Assembly (NCBI RefSeq): GCF_947241705.1
Contig: NC_079271.1
Span: 740,166 to 804,165, forward strand
Direction: 5' to 3'
DNA: 64,000 bases
Source: Saccharomyces mikatae IFO 1815
Taxonomy: Eukaryota; Ascomycota; Saccharomycetes; Saccharomycetales; Saccharomycetaceae
Position 1 is the first letter of the stretch. Each line of letters starts with the position of its first letter. The notes under the pieces were generated by a model. That model was not told where the DNA came from, did no database searches, and saw only the letters and a program-made list of their open reading frames with translations. The translations under genes were made by a program, and so were the position numbers. Of the stretch, positions 29,801 to 40,300 are shown one piece after another.

Positions 29801-31430
29801 ATTCGATAGAGTGAAAAAGTTACCAAGCTATTTAGTACCCAGCTATTTCGCTCTAATTATAGGGATTCTTTACGGTTGTTGTCGGTTGAAAGCGATTCAG
29901 TTGATGTCTCCTAATATTGGTAAATCAACGCTATTTGTACAAAGCTTATCGATGACATCTATTCAAATGGTTTCCAGAATGAAATCGACTTCTATTTTGC
30001 CAGGCGAGAATGTACCTTCTATGGCTGCTGGTTTGCCACATTTCAGTGTAAACTACATGAGATGTTGGGGTAGAGATGTATTTATATCGTTAAGAGGTAT
30101 TTTGTTAACCACTGGTAGATTTGAGGAGGCTAAGGCACATATATTAGCTTTCGCGAAAACTTTGAAGCACGGCTTAATACCAAATTTACTGGATGCTGGC
30201 AGGAACCCAAGATATAATGCACGTGATGCTGCGTGGTTCTTCTTGCAAGCTATACAAGACTACATTTATATTGTTCCTAATGGTGAAGGAATTTTACAAG
30301 AACGAATAACAAGAAGGTTCCCACTGGATGACACTTTCATTCTCGTAGATGATCCAAGGGCGTTTAGTTACTCTAGTAGCATAGAAGAGATTGTTTACGA
30401 GATTTTAAGTAGACATGCTAAAGGAATTAAATTCAGAGAGGCTAATGCAGGACCAAATTTAGATCGTGTTATGAATGATAAAGGGTTTAATGTCGAAATA
30501 CACGTCGACTGGTCTACTGGCTTAATCCACGGGGGATCCCAATATAATTGTGGTACCTGGATGGATAAGATGGGAGAAAGCGAAAAGGCAGGTTCTGTTG
30601 GTATACCTGGAACCCCTAGAGATGGTGCGGCAATAGAAATCAATGGGCTTTTAAAAAGTGCTTTGAGATTTGTTGTTGAGCTAAATAAAAAAGGATTGTT
30701 TAAGTTCACTGATGTAGAGACTCAAGACGGTGACAAGATTAGTTTTGTTAAATGGAACCAACTGCTTCAAGACAATTTTGAAAAAAGATATTATATTCCG
30801 GAAGATCCATCTGAAGATGCAGAATATGACGTGAATGCTAAATTAGGTGTAAACAGAAGAGGAATATACAGAGACCTATATAAGTCGGGCAAACCTTATG
30901 AAGACTATCAGTTAAGACCAAATTTTGCTGTCGCAATGACTGTGGCACCAGAATTATTTGTCCCTCAACATGCTATAAAAGCAATCACTATTGCGGATGA
31001 AGTGATAAGAGGTCCAGTAGGTATGCGTACTTTAGACCCAAGCGATTACAATTATCGTCCTTACTATAATAATGGAGAAGATTCAGAGGACTTTGCCACC
31101 TCCAAAGGTAGAAACTATCATCAAGGTCCTGAATGGGTTTGGCTCTACGGCTACTTTCTCAGAGCCTTCCATCACTTCCATTTTAAAACCAGTCCACGTT
31201 GCCAAAACGCTGCCAAGGAAAAACCATCCTCATACTTGTACCAGCAATTATACTACAGATTGAAAGGCAATAGAGAATGGATCAGTAATAGTGTGTGGTC
31301 AGGACTGACAGAGTTAACTAACAAGAACGGTGAAATATGCGATGATTCAAGCCCCACACAGGCCTGGAGTTCTGGTTGTTTGTTAGATGTATTTTACGAT
31401 CTGTGGGATGCCTACGAAGATGATTCTTGA
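26820..31430 (+). CDS. GDB1: Glycogen debranching enzyme Gdb1
   Basis: Bifunctional enzyme with 4-alpha-glucanotransferase and amylo-1,6-glucosidase activities for glycogen breakdown; cytosolic. The 1,536-residue protein has the S. cerevisiae length. The N-terminal GH13-like domain carries the transferase residues at the known positions: Asp535 in DGFRIDN, Glu564 in VVAELFSGSE and Asp670 in MDCTHDNETP. The C-terminal GH133 glucosidase domain has YMRCWGRDVFISLRG, NARDAAWFFLQAIQDY and VDWSTGLIHGGSQYNCGTW. It ends with an (alpha/alpha)-type segment, FYDLWDAYEDDS. All catalytic residues checked are present. Upstream CCCCT elements suggest stress control. Confidence 0.98.
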   Translation: MNRSLLLRLSDTGEPVTSCSYGKGVLTLPPIPLPKDAPKDQPLYTVKLLISAGSPVARDGLVWTNCPPDHNTPFKRDKFYKRMIHSSFHEDDCIDLNIYAPGSYCFYLSFRNDREKLETTRKYYFVALPMLYINDQFLPLNSIAMQSVVSKWLGSDWEPILSKIAAKNYNMVHFTPLQERGESNSPYSIYDQLQFDQKHFKSPEEVDNLVKHLHRDLNMLSLTDIVFNHTANNSPWLVEHPEAGYNHITAPHLISAIELDQELLNFSNNLKSWGYPTELNNIEDLFRIMDGIKVHVLGSLKLWEYYAVNVQTTLQETKAHWNDECNENYNFPEDIKDISSDCVKLASFVKDNVTEPNFGILGERNSNRIDVPKFVQLLKLISDEESDDNETFLTIAQNIVNEVNLPLYREYDDDVSEILEQLFNRIKYLRIDDNGPKQGPVTAKVPLTEPYFTRFKGKDGINYALANNGWIWNGNPLVDFASQNSRAYLRREVIVWGDCVKLRYGKGPDDSPYLWERMSKYIEMNAKIFDGFRIDNCHSTPLHVGEYFLDLARKYNPNLYVVAELFSGSETLDCLFVERLGISSLIREAMQAWSEEELSRLIHKHGGRPIGSYKFVPMDDFSYPADINLNEEHCFSDANDSSIRCVSEIMIPKILTATPPHALFMDCTHDNETPFEKRTVEDTLPNAALVALCSSAIGSVYGYDEIFPHLLNLVTEKRLYDVSIPTTDSSMGITKVKATLNSIRTSIGKNAYDIEDSEMHVHHQGQYITFHRMDVKSGKGWYLIARMKFSQNGDQNETLPPVVLNQSKCSLKFSYALERVGDEIPDDNNFIKGIPTKLKELEGFDISYDDVKKLSTIKLPDEFPQGSIAIFETQQNGVDESLDHFIRSGALKATSNLTLESINSVLYRSEPEEYDVSAGEGGAYIIPDFGKPVYCGLQGWVSVLRKIVFYNDLAHPLSANLRNGHWALDYTIDRLKYYSDEAGITEVQNWLRSRFDRVKKLPSYLVPSYFALIIGILYGCCRLKAIQLMSPNIGKSTLFVQSLSMTSIQMVSRMKSTSILPGENVPSMAAGLPHFSVNYMRCWGRDVFISLRGILLTTGRFEEAKAHILAFAKTLKHGLIPNLLDAGRNPRYNARDAAWFFLQAIQDYIYIVPNGEGILQERITRRFPLDDTFILVDDPRAFSYSSSIEEIVYEILSRHAKGIKFREANAGPNLDRVMNDKGFNVEIHVDWSTGLIHGGSQYNCGTWMDKMGESEKAGSVGIPGTPRDGAAIEINGLLKSALRFVVELNKKGLFKFTDVETQDGDKISFVKWNQLLQDNFEKRYYIPEDPSEDAEYDVNAKLGVNRRGIYRDLYKSGKPYEDYQLRPNFAVAMTVAPELFVPQHAIKAITIADEVIRGPVGMRTLDPSDYNYRPYYNNGEDSEDFATSKGRNYHQGPEWVWLYGYFLRAFHHFHFKTSPRCQNAAKEKPSSYLYQQLYYRLKGNREWISNSVWSGLTELTNKNGEICDDSSPTQAWSSGCLLDVFYDLWDAYEDDS

Positions 31431-31966
31431 AAATAGCTAAACTACAAAATAATCTGTTTTTTTTCTCCAACTCTATTTTTATTTTTCTATTCAACTATAA
31501 GTATATACAATCATATCACTATCTACATCTACTGATAATAAATCAATTAAAATCGTTTATTTTGTTAAGTTATTATCATTTTGAGGAGCGAGAGCGAAAC
31601 GAAAATAAAAGAAATAAAGGGAACACACGTAAGAGTGAGGGACGGTATTAACCAAAGGGGCAAAACGCGTCAGAATAAGAAGTGAAAGAGTGCCACATAC
31701 ATTTTGAACTGGAGTGAGCAGGTTTTTTATACAGTTAATTTATTATCCCTGTTGTTAATTCAGTTCGCTTAGATTTATATCTTCAAGGAAGTAAACAGCG
31801 GCAGTTACAGAAGGAGACAGAAAGTGGAATAAGGGTGTATATCTCTCCGTTACCTCACATAGATATAGAAAGAATCCATAGGTATCAAATACATTCCATT
31901 TACGCTTTCCGAGTCCAGGTATTGAACAGAAAGCAGAGCTTATAGTTCAATCAAATAGTATGAGTC
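31431..31966. other. GDB1-ATG13 intergenic region
   Basis: 536 bases holding the GDB1 3' end (T-rich, AT-rich around 31,450-31,560) and the ATG13 promoter. A purine-rich block (GAGGAGCGAGAGCG and GAAATAAAGGGAAC around 31,580-31,640) stands out. I see no gene and no clear factor site. Confidence 0.5.
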
Positions 31967-32885
31967 ATGGTTGCCGAAGAGGATAAAGTGAAAGAGGTTC
32001 TTCAATTGATAGACAGTTTTTTTCTGAAGACTACACTACTAATATGCTCCACAGAATCAAGTCGGTACCAGTCTTCCACAGAGAATATATTTCTGTTTGA
32101 CGACACTTGGTTTGAAGATCACTCAGAGTTAGTGGGCGAACTGCCCCAGATAATATCAAAATGGTTTGATTATGATGGTCGAAAAGATTTGCCACCTTTA
32201 GTGATAGAAACTTACTTGGATTTGAGACAGTTAAATTCCTCCCATTTAGTTAGATTAAAAGACCAGGAAGGTCATTTATGGAACGTTTGTAAAGGAACTA
32301 AGAAGCAGGAAATCGTGATGGAACGGTGGCTTATCGAATTAGATAATTCATCACCAACCTTCAAATCGCGCCGTGAAGATGCGACTGATGTTGAGGAAGT
32401 TTCCAAACAGTTGGTTCTACTTTTCCGTTATTTGTTGACTTTAATACAATTATTACCTGCAACAGAGTTGTATCAATTATTAATAAAACCCTACAATGTT
32501 TCACAGAGTGAAGGTAATCCTAACTCAATAACAATCACAGATCCACTGGTCAGCATCCGGACGCGTGTTCTTGACGGATCTAAACCAATTTTGTCGAAGG
32601 GAAGAATAGGATTAAGCAAACCGATTATTAACACCTATTCCAACGCACTCAATGAATCAAACCTGCCAGCTCATTTAGATCAAAAGAAAATCACACCGGT
32701 ATGGACAAAATTTGGGCTTCTGAGAGTTTCAGTATCGTATAGGCGAGATTGGAAATTTGAAATTAGCAATACCAATGATGAATCATTTTCAGCTAGACAT
32801 GTAGTTGCTCCACATTACTCCCAAGAATCACAACATCGGCCAGGACTGGAAGGGCATGGTGATCAGCGCAAAGAAGAGCATTATC

Positions 32886-32916
<31 letters not shown>

Positions 32917-34162
32917 TACGCAGAATCAGGACCAAACGCAACAACAAAATCAACAACAAAGGCAGATACCTGACAGGAGATCTCTTTCGCTTTCTCCTTG
33001 TACAAGAACCAATTCCTTTGAGCCGCAATCTTGGCAAAAGAAAGTCTATCCGACATCTAGACCTGTTCAGCCGTTTAAAGTCGGTTCGATTGGAAGTCAA
33101 AGTGCGAGCAGAAATCCTTCTAACTCATCTTTTTTCAATCAACAACCAATTCACAGGCCAAGTATAAGTTCTAACTCCGGACCACAAATGAATATCGAAG
33201 GTACTAGCATAGGAAGCACCTCAAAGTACTCGTCATCGTTCGGAAATATTCGTCGCCATTCGAGCGTAAAAACCACGGAAAATGCTGAAAGACTATCAAA
33301 AGCTATCAAGAGCCCACTACAACCCCAAGAACCACAGGAAGATTTAATGGACTTTGTTAAACTATTGGAAGAAAAACCTGATCTGACTATCAAAAAAATA
33401 ACTAGAAATAACCCTCCCAATATTAATATTTCTGATTCATTAATTAGATATCAAAATCTGAAACCAAGCAATGACCTTTTAAGTGAGGATTTGTCTGTAA
33501 GTTTGTCCATGGATCCTAATCATACATATCATAGAGGAAGGTCAGATTCCCATTCCCCATTGCCTTCGATTTCCCCTTCGATGCATTATGGATTGTTGAA
33601 TTCAAGAATGTCTCAGGGTGTAAATGCAAGTCATTTGATTGCTAGAGGAGGTGGGAATTCATCTACTAGTGCATTCAATAGTAGAAGGAATTCTTTGGAT
33701 AAGAATGCTAGTAAACAGGGTATGTCAGGCCTACCTCCTATTTTTGGTGGCGAGAGTACTTCGTATCACAACGACAACAAAATACAAAAGTACAATCAAC
33801 TAGGAGAAGAAGATGATGAGGAGGAGGACCATTTGCTTAATCAAATGGGAAACAGCATAACAAAGTTCAAAAGTTCGATATCGCCGAGATCAATTGATAG
33901 CATTTCAAGTTCTTTCATAAAAAGTAGGATACCTATCAGACAACCATACCATTACTCTCAACCAACTACTGCACCTTTCCAGGCTCAGGCAAAATTCCAT
34001 AAACCTGCAAATAAACTAAATGACAATGGCAATAGGAGCAATAGCAACCATCACAATCATAGCGGTAATGATGGAGGTGGTACGATGCATAATGAGGAGG
34101 ACGATCAAGATGATGATCTAGTGTTTTTTATGAGTGATATGAATCTTTCTAAAGATAGCTGA
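31967..34162 (+). CDS. ATG13: Autophagy regulator Atg13
   Basis: Regulatory subunit of the Atg1 kinase complex; its dephosphorylation after TORC1 inhibition triggers autophagy. Of 731 residues, about 1-265 form the HORMA domain (ending KFGLLRVSVSYRRDWKFEI). The rest is disordered, rich in Ser, Asn and Gln, and contains the Atg17- and Atg1-binding region around DLMDFVKLLEEKPDLTIKK to ISDSLIRYQNL. It closes with an acidic tail (EEDDQDDDLVFFMSD). A polyglutamine stretch coded by CAA repeats lies near 32,885-32,920; its length differs from S. cerevisiae and largely explains the small size difference. Many RRxS and SP sites fit TORC1/PKA control. Confidence 0.96.
32885..32920 (+). repeat. CAA trinucleotide repeat in ATG13
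   Basis: About eleven consecutive CAA codons encode polyglutamine within the disordered part of Atg13, just after the HORMA domain. Such runs change length easily by slippage and usually differ between strains. Confidence 0.9.
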
Positions 34163-34408
34163 AGAAAGGTGAATCATTCTTGTAAAGGGATCAAATAAAT
34201 GAGAAAAATGGATAAGCAAGAGAAATAATACTTCACTACTTAATCGGTTCGTAGCCTTTATTTTTTGATGATTTTAACTCCTGAAGGTTCGCACGTCTAT
34301 CGTGTTAAATTGAATATATAATTATGTACACTCAGATATACCAATTGCAGAATCTATGGTAAGTACGTATATAGGTGGTATAGATTAGCATACAAAAGAA
34401 AAAAAAAT

Positions 34409-35707
34409 CTATTTGGCACTGGCTGCTGCATTTTCTTCTGAGATACATTGGCCACCCTTTTCATTCTGGCTCTCTCCCGCAATATTTCCTTCCTTTTCTT
34501 GTAATATTTTCAACTTTAGCTCATGAATTTTATGTTTGTCTATATGTTTGTCATATTTTTCTTTTGTCCTAAAAGTTCTATAACATTTACTATAAAAACA
34601 TTGGTGTTTTCTCCCAACAGTATTCAATAAAAGATTCAGCCCATCTTCGCCGGATTCAAGTTGCTTTTCTAGGTTAACTTCACTTTGTAAAAGCTCCAAC
34701 CCATTGTTTTTGGTAAGCTTTCTCCTTTTCCTCAACCTATTAGAAATCTTTTCACCATCCTCTTCATTGACGTTTTTGTCATTTCCCGGTTGGATCCCTT
34801 CATTCTGAACTAATTTCTGAATATCGCAAATTTTATACTTCAATTCTAATGGGAGATCTTCTTCTGTATGAATGGACTCATAATGTGTGAGAAGATCATG
34901 CTTTCTAGAGAAAGATATATCAGGGCATATATGGCATTTCCAGTTCTTGGTTACTAACGAATCATCATGAATAATCATATGCATCTGTAAACCATTTTCC
35001 CCCACACATGGCTTGTTACAAACGGGACATTTCAACTTGGGATGGTCACTCTTGATATGCGATTGTAGCTGCGACCATATACGGAACTCCTTACAACAGC
35101 CAGCAAAAGTACACTGGTAAGGATTCTCAACCTCAGGGTCATGGTGCTTAGAAATATGATTTCTTAGTCTATACGGTCTCTGGAAACTCTTATCACAATG
35201 TGGACAAGATAGTTTGTGTAGATGTACTGATAAAATATGTGCCCTTAATTGTGGATGCTTGTAAAATCGGAGGTCACATCCTTCTTCTGGACAGATAAAT
35301 GATTTTGTATGTGTTACTTCGTGTCGCTTCAATTGCTGACGAGTTGTCACTCCTTTTCCACAATATGAGCATTGAAATGGTTTCGTATCAGAATGTGAAT
35401 ACAAATGTCTCTCCAAATGGCTCTTTTTAACAAAGGATTTAGGACACTTATCGCACTGAAAAGCTCTTAAACCTTGGTGTACGCTCAATTGGTGTTCAGT
35501 CAAAATTGATGGTCTTGTGAATGCCTTATCACAGCCATCATAATCACAAAAATAAGTCTTTGGCCTATTGCTTGATGAGCTTCTCGTAGATGTTAAACTG
35601 TTTAATGATTCTGAACTTTCTGATCGTGATATGGGACTGATCTCTTGTTTAAATCCATGCGGTTGCATAACTCCATTATTATAAGTGTCCCCTGCATTTG
35701 AATACAT
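34409..35707 (-). CDS. PZF1: TFIIIA (Pzf1), 5S rRNA gene transcription factor
   Basis: Binds the 5S rRNA gene internal control region and nucleates TFIIIC/TFIIIB. The 432-residue protein begins with a Ser-rich segment (about 1-48) and then eight C2H2 zinc fingers in tandem, from FCDYDGCDKAFTRPS with HQLSVH to CHICPDISFSRKHDLLTHYESIH. A basic and acidic linker (about 290-365) follows, and an isolated ninth finger CFYSKCYRTFRTKEKYDKHIDKH lies near the C-terminus. This 8+1 arrangement is diagnostic of yeast TFIIIA, where the long linker is essential. It is about three residues longer than in S. cerevisiae. Divergent from RPO26. Confidence 0.97.
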   Translation of the reverse strand: MYSNAGDTYNNGVMQPHGFKQEISPISRSESSESLNSLTSTRSSSSNRPKTYFCDYDGCDKAFTRPSILTEHQLSVHQGLRAFQCDKCPKSFVKKSHLERHLYSHSDTKPFQCSYCGKGVTTRQQLKRHEVTHTKSFICPEEGCDLRFYKHPQLRAHILSVHLHKLSCPHCDKSFQRPYRLRNHISKHHDPEVENPYQCTFAGCCKEFRIWSQLQSHIKSDHPKLKCPVCNKPCVGENGLQMHMIIHDDSLVTKNWKCHICPDISFSRKHDLLTHYESIHTEEDLPLELKYKICDIQKLVQNEGIQPGNDKNVNEEDGEKISNRLRKRRKLTKNNGLELLQSEVNLEKQLESGEDGLNLLLNTVGRKHQCFYSKCYRTFRTKEKYDKHIDKHKIHELKLKILQEKEGNIAGESQNEKGGQCISEENAAASAK

Positions 35708-35932
35708 AATTAACTACCTCAATCTTGCGCTTAGTTACCTTATTTGTAACTTAATTGTTCTTGAAGTGAATATTCAACAGTTCAATGATTTTCGTATTAT
35801 ATGATATTCATTGAAAATTTTTTTTTTTTCACGAGTTGGAAATATTCAAAGGCATCAATTACAACCTTTAAGAAAGGCTAAATTAAACAAATTATCAGGA
35901 TAACAGTGTAAGGATTAAGGCTGCAAGTGATC

Positions 35933-36476
35933 ATGTCAGACTACGAGGAGGCGTATGTGATGTCATATTTTTCGGACTTTGTACTTTTGTTTGAGCCATA
36001 TTTACTAACAATTTTCATTATGATACAGGTTTAACGATGGTAATGAGAACTTTGAAGATTTTGATGTAGAACATTTTTCTGATGAGGAAACCTATCAGGA
36101 AAAACCCCAATTTAAAGACGGTGAAACTACGGATTCCAACGGTAAGACCATTGTTACTGGTGGTAATGGGCCAGAAGATTTTCAACAGCAGGAGCAAATA
36201 AGAAGAAAGACACTTAAGGAAAAAGCCATCCCTAAAGACCAAAGGGCTACTACACCATACATGACGAAGTATGAAAGAGCAAGAATTTTAGGCACAAGGG
36301 CCTTGCAAATTTCCATGAATGCGCCAGTTTTCGTAGACTTAGAGGGTGAAACTGATCCATTGCGTATTGCTATGAAGGAATTGGCTGAAAAGAAAATTCC
36401 TTTGGTCATTAGAAGATATTTACCAGATGGTTCCTTCGAGGATTGGAGTGTGGAGGAACTCATTGTGGATTTGTGA
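35933..36476 (+). CDS. RPO26: RNA polymerase subunit ABC23 / Rpb6 (Rpo26), spliced
   Basis: Subunit shared by RNA polymerases I, II and III. Exon 1 is 35,933-35,952 (MSDYEEA start) and exon 2 is 36,029-36,476, giving 155 residues. The N-terminal half is acidic and disordered ([16 protein letters not shown]). The C-terminal conserved Rpb6 domain runs from [20 protein letters not shown] to [13 protein letters not shown]. Reading without splicing stops early. Position and size of the intron match S. cerevisiae. Convergent to MLC2. Confidence 0.97.
35953..36028 (+). other. Spliceosomal intron in RPO26
   Basis: A 76-base intron: 5' splice site GTATGT at 35,953, branch site TACTAAC at 36,003-36,009, 3' splice site ACAG ending at 36,028. 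Joining 35,952 to 36,029 completes an Ala codon and continues [11 protein letters not shown]. Very short for a yeast intron, as in S. cerevisiae. Confidence 0.97.
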
Positions 36477-36672
36477 TTGCATCTGCATTTTTTCCTCATG
36501 TGTATTTGTTTTGTTTGTATATTATTATAACTATGAAGAACGATTTATTCTGTAATGCAGATAACTGAATGAGAGAGCTACTCTTGATCCTTGCTGGTAG
36601 AGAAATTTTTGCATAAATAAAAAGAGTAACTGCCCATTCCCTTTTTCTCCTTTATATGTATATATAGAATAT

Positions 36673-37164
36673 TTAATCAGTGATTGAATCGAAGAAAAGC
36701 TTACCTCGGAAGGTCTTCTCGTCGGTTGCTTGCTGGCTTCTAGTGAACAGCTTAAAGAGCTTAGCAAACTCTTCTTCAGGATTTTCAAAACCCGCCTCCT
36801 TCAGAGAACTAACAATCTCATTAAGGGGAACGTTCAAATCATGCTCCCTACCAACTGATTTTAGACTTTTCTCCAGTTCTTCACGTTCTGGAAACTGCGA
36901 TAGGCTCTTCCCCATGATAGATAAGAATATCGGAAAGCTGACACCTTCTTCTTCAATCTCTGCCGTAGCAGTTTCATTCTCAGGTAACATTCTGGACCAT
37001 TCTTCATCTGTCAATGTCTTCCCCAATGTTGTATATATCTTGGTAAGATCTTTCCTACTAATTATACCATCTTCATCGCCATCTAGCAATTGGAACGCAT
37101 CTTTGAGTTTATTTATGTAGTCCTGCGAAAGTTGATTAAATGTTAGTGATTCACTATGGTCCAT
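36673..37164 (-). CDS. MLC2: Myosin II regulatory light chain Mlc2
   Basis: Regulatory light chain for the type II myosin Myo1 in the cytokinetic ring. The 163-residue protein is calmodulin-like. EF-hand 1 is well preserved with Asp28, Asp30 and Asp32 in LDGDEDGIISRKDL. The later hands are degenerate (LNVPLNEIVSSLKEAGFENPEEEF), as usual for the family. Same length as the S. cerevisiae protein. Convergent to RPO26 and divergent from SKI3. Confidence 0.95.
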   Translation of the reverse strand: MDHSESLTFNQLSQDYINKLKDAFQLLDGDEDGIISRKDLTKIYTTLGKTLTDEEWSRMLPENETATAEIEEEGVSFPIFLSIMGKSLSQFPEREELEKSLKSVGREHDLNVPLNEIVSSLKEAGFENPEEEFAKLFKLFTRSQQATDEKTFRGKLFFDSITD

Positions 37165-37340
37165 AATTATTCAAATTTGTTTTAATTATCGATCCGATAT
37201 AACTCTTTCCCCTGACTTTGTTGCATTGTTTGGAATTATGAGAAACGTATGAAAAATAAAGATGAAAATAATAAAAGTTGATAAATCTTGTCAAAAAATG
37301 CTGAGGAAAGAGAAAGAAAGAGAAAAGAGCAAACTGCAAT

Positions 37341-40300
37341 ATGTCGGATGTTAAACAATTACTTAAAGAAGCTAAGCAAGGACTGAAATGTCGAGACTAT
37401 GAGGAAACCATTGAGATATCAGAAAGGGTTCTTAAATTAGACCCTGATAATTACTTTGCACATATCTTTCTAGGGAAAGCATTGTCGAGTCTTCCAACAA
37501 ACAATGATGTCAGTTCAAATTCTAATTTACAGCGAGCCACTACTCATTATATATCTGCTACGAAGCTGCTTCCTGACAATCTTCTAGCGTGGAAAGGTCT
37601 TTTCCTTTTATTTAAGACCACTGAGGTTGTTCCAGATATACTTTCGTATGATGAATATTTTGATTTGTGTGGTCAATATGCAGATGCACTCTTAAAGCAG
37701 GAACAATCTCAAGTAGAACTAGTAAATGACATAAAACTACTAAAGAAAACACACCCAGATTGCCAAAAGGCTTTTTACCAGCATTTGAAACCTGGATCGT
37801 TAATGGCAGAAACTATCGGTCGTCATTTGTCTACATCCCAGGATGCCTTATTAAATCTTATAAGGATATTGACAAATACCGAAACCACGGAAATTGGTAA
37901 GGCCGTTAGTCAGAACAGGCTGAAATTAAAAGCTAGTGATCCTGATTATCAAATTAAATTAAACTCATTTTCTTGGGAAATAATTAAAAATTCAGAAATT
38001 GATCAGCTATACAACCAGTTGGTAAATATTCTCACTGATGATCAGTTAAGAAGTGAAATTGAAAACCAGTGGCTAGAGTACAGAATGAAAGTGTTAAAGT
38101 CAATGCCGTTGGATGTAAAAAAGGATTTTTTTACAAAAGTTAAGAATATGGTCGAAGATATGGTTCTTGTAAACCATCAATCGTTGCTTGCGTGGCAAAA
38201 GTTTTTTGAGTGGACAGATTACGAAGATTTAGATAACATGGATGCTGCACTGATACTAAAGTACTTCAAGAAATTTCCTAAAGATCCGTTGGCCATGATT
38301 CTTTATTCTTGGCTTTCTTCAAAACTATCCAAGTATGATGTCAAGAGTTTGGAATCGGCTAGCCAATCATCGGGAAGTAATAATAACGAAAAGAAGGAAG
38401 CAGACATCAAGGTTATAGACGAGGGTGATGAACATGAAGTTAAAGATCATGGTGAAAATGAAACAAAAGAAGATGATGAGGAAGACCTTGATGACATAGA
38501 AATCGGTTTGCTAGAAGATGAAGTTGTGACTGTATTAACGGAAAATATTCTCAAGTGTAAGAATAACATTTTGGCGCATCGAATCCTCTGTCAATATTAT
38601 TTACTCACCAAAGAGTATGAGGCAGCATTGCCATATATTAAAAATGGTATTTCTCTGATTGCCTACAATATAAAGGATTTAGGGGTTTTTTTGCCATTAA
38701 CCAAAAGAGAATTTTCTCTGGATTTGGCCACTGTTTATACATATGTCGATGCTCCGAAGGACCACAATGCTGCATTAAGGTTATATGATAACATTTTGTC
38801 TGGTGATTCTGACAACATACAAGCCAAAATGGGTAAAGGTATAATCTTTATTGAAAGGAAGAACTGGAAAGATGCTATGACATTACTAACCGAGGTACAT
38901 GAACAATCTCCTGACAATCTGGAAGTTTTATCCGAACTTTCATGGAGTAAGGCCCATATGGGTCAAATGGACGAGTCACTGATTGGTTTGGATACTGTTG
39001 TAAAGGCTATTAAGGGTATGGATTTACGTTCAATAGATTTTAGAGCACTAAACTTATGGAGACAAGCCAAAGTTTACATCATGATACATACCTCCAGCAG
39101 CGACCCTCAACAGGAAAATATTAAGCGCGCATTTAAACTGCTCATTCAAAGTATTAAAATCTTAGATACTTTTGCCCCTGGGTTTTCCACATTAGGCGAT
39201 ATCTATTGCCACTATTATAAAGACCATTCAAGGGCTTTTAAGTGTTATTTCAAAGCCTTCGATCTAAACGCGGGTGATTATACGGCCTCGAAGTATATTA
39301 CCGAAACCTATGCAAACAAGCCCAATTGGCAAGCTGCATCCTCCATCGCCTCAAGGTTAATCAAAGGTGAAAAGGCGAAGGCAGAACTGCGTAAGAATAA
39401 TTGGCCATTTAGGGTCGTGGGAATTGCACACTTGGAGAAACAGGAGGAAAGCGATTCTATAGAGTGGTTTCAATCTGCTTTACGCATCGATCCGAATGAT
39501 GTTGAGTCATGGGTAGGCCTGGGACAAGCTTACCACGCGTGTGGTCGTATAGAAGCGTCGATTAAAGTTTTTGATAAAGCAATTCAGTTAAGACCCTCTC
39601 ATACTTATGCACAATACTTCAAGGCTGTTTCTTTGTGTGACATTGGTGAATATCTCGAAAGTTTAGAGATTTTAAAAAAAGTATGCCAAGAAGATTCAAC
39701 AGAAGAATCATTCCAAAGTGCTCTAGTGGAAGTTCTTATGAAGTACTCCTTGGATTTATATTCCCAAGGATTTTTGCTCAAATCAGTTTCAATCGCCAAT
39801 GACACCATTGAGAGGATCAAGGTGATCATAACCGAATTGAAATGCATTAATCAACGGGTTTGGATATGTCTTTCACAAGTTTTAAGACTATTCATTTGGA
39901 TAGAGTCAAAAGTTGATACTTTACCAGTCGAATCGCTAGTATCAATTTTTGAAACTTCTGAACTTTCTGGGAGTAAAGAAATCGATTCCATTGACGATAT
40001 CAAAATCGAAACTCTACTTGATAGTACTATTGATGATAATGTGTCCATTGCGTGCAAGTTTTTGATCCTTGCTTCAAAATACAGTGTCTCCAACGAAAAC
40101 TTTTCGGATATTGCCGGAATAGTTAGAGCCTCATACTGGTATAACATCGGTATATCTGAGCTCACTGCATTCATAACCTTGAAAGAACCACAGTATAAAA
40201 ATGCTGCTGTTTTTGCTTTCAAGAAATCGATTCAGTTACAATCTAATGCAAGTGAAACTTGGATTGGACTAGGAATAGCAACCATGGATATAAACTTTCG

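Noticed and set aside
32885-32920. CAA run as a pathogenic-type or mobile repeat
   Set aside because: It is an in-frame polyglutamine run in the disordered part of Atg13, common in yeast regulators.
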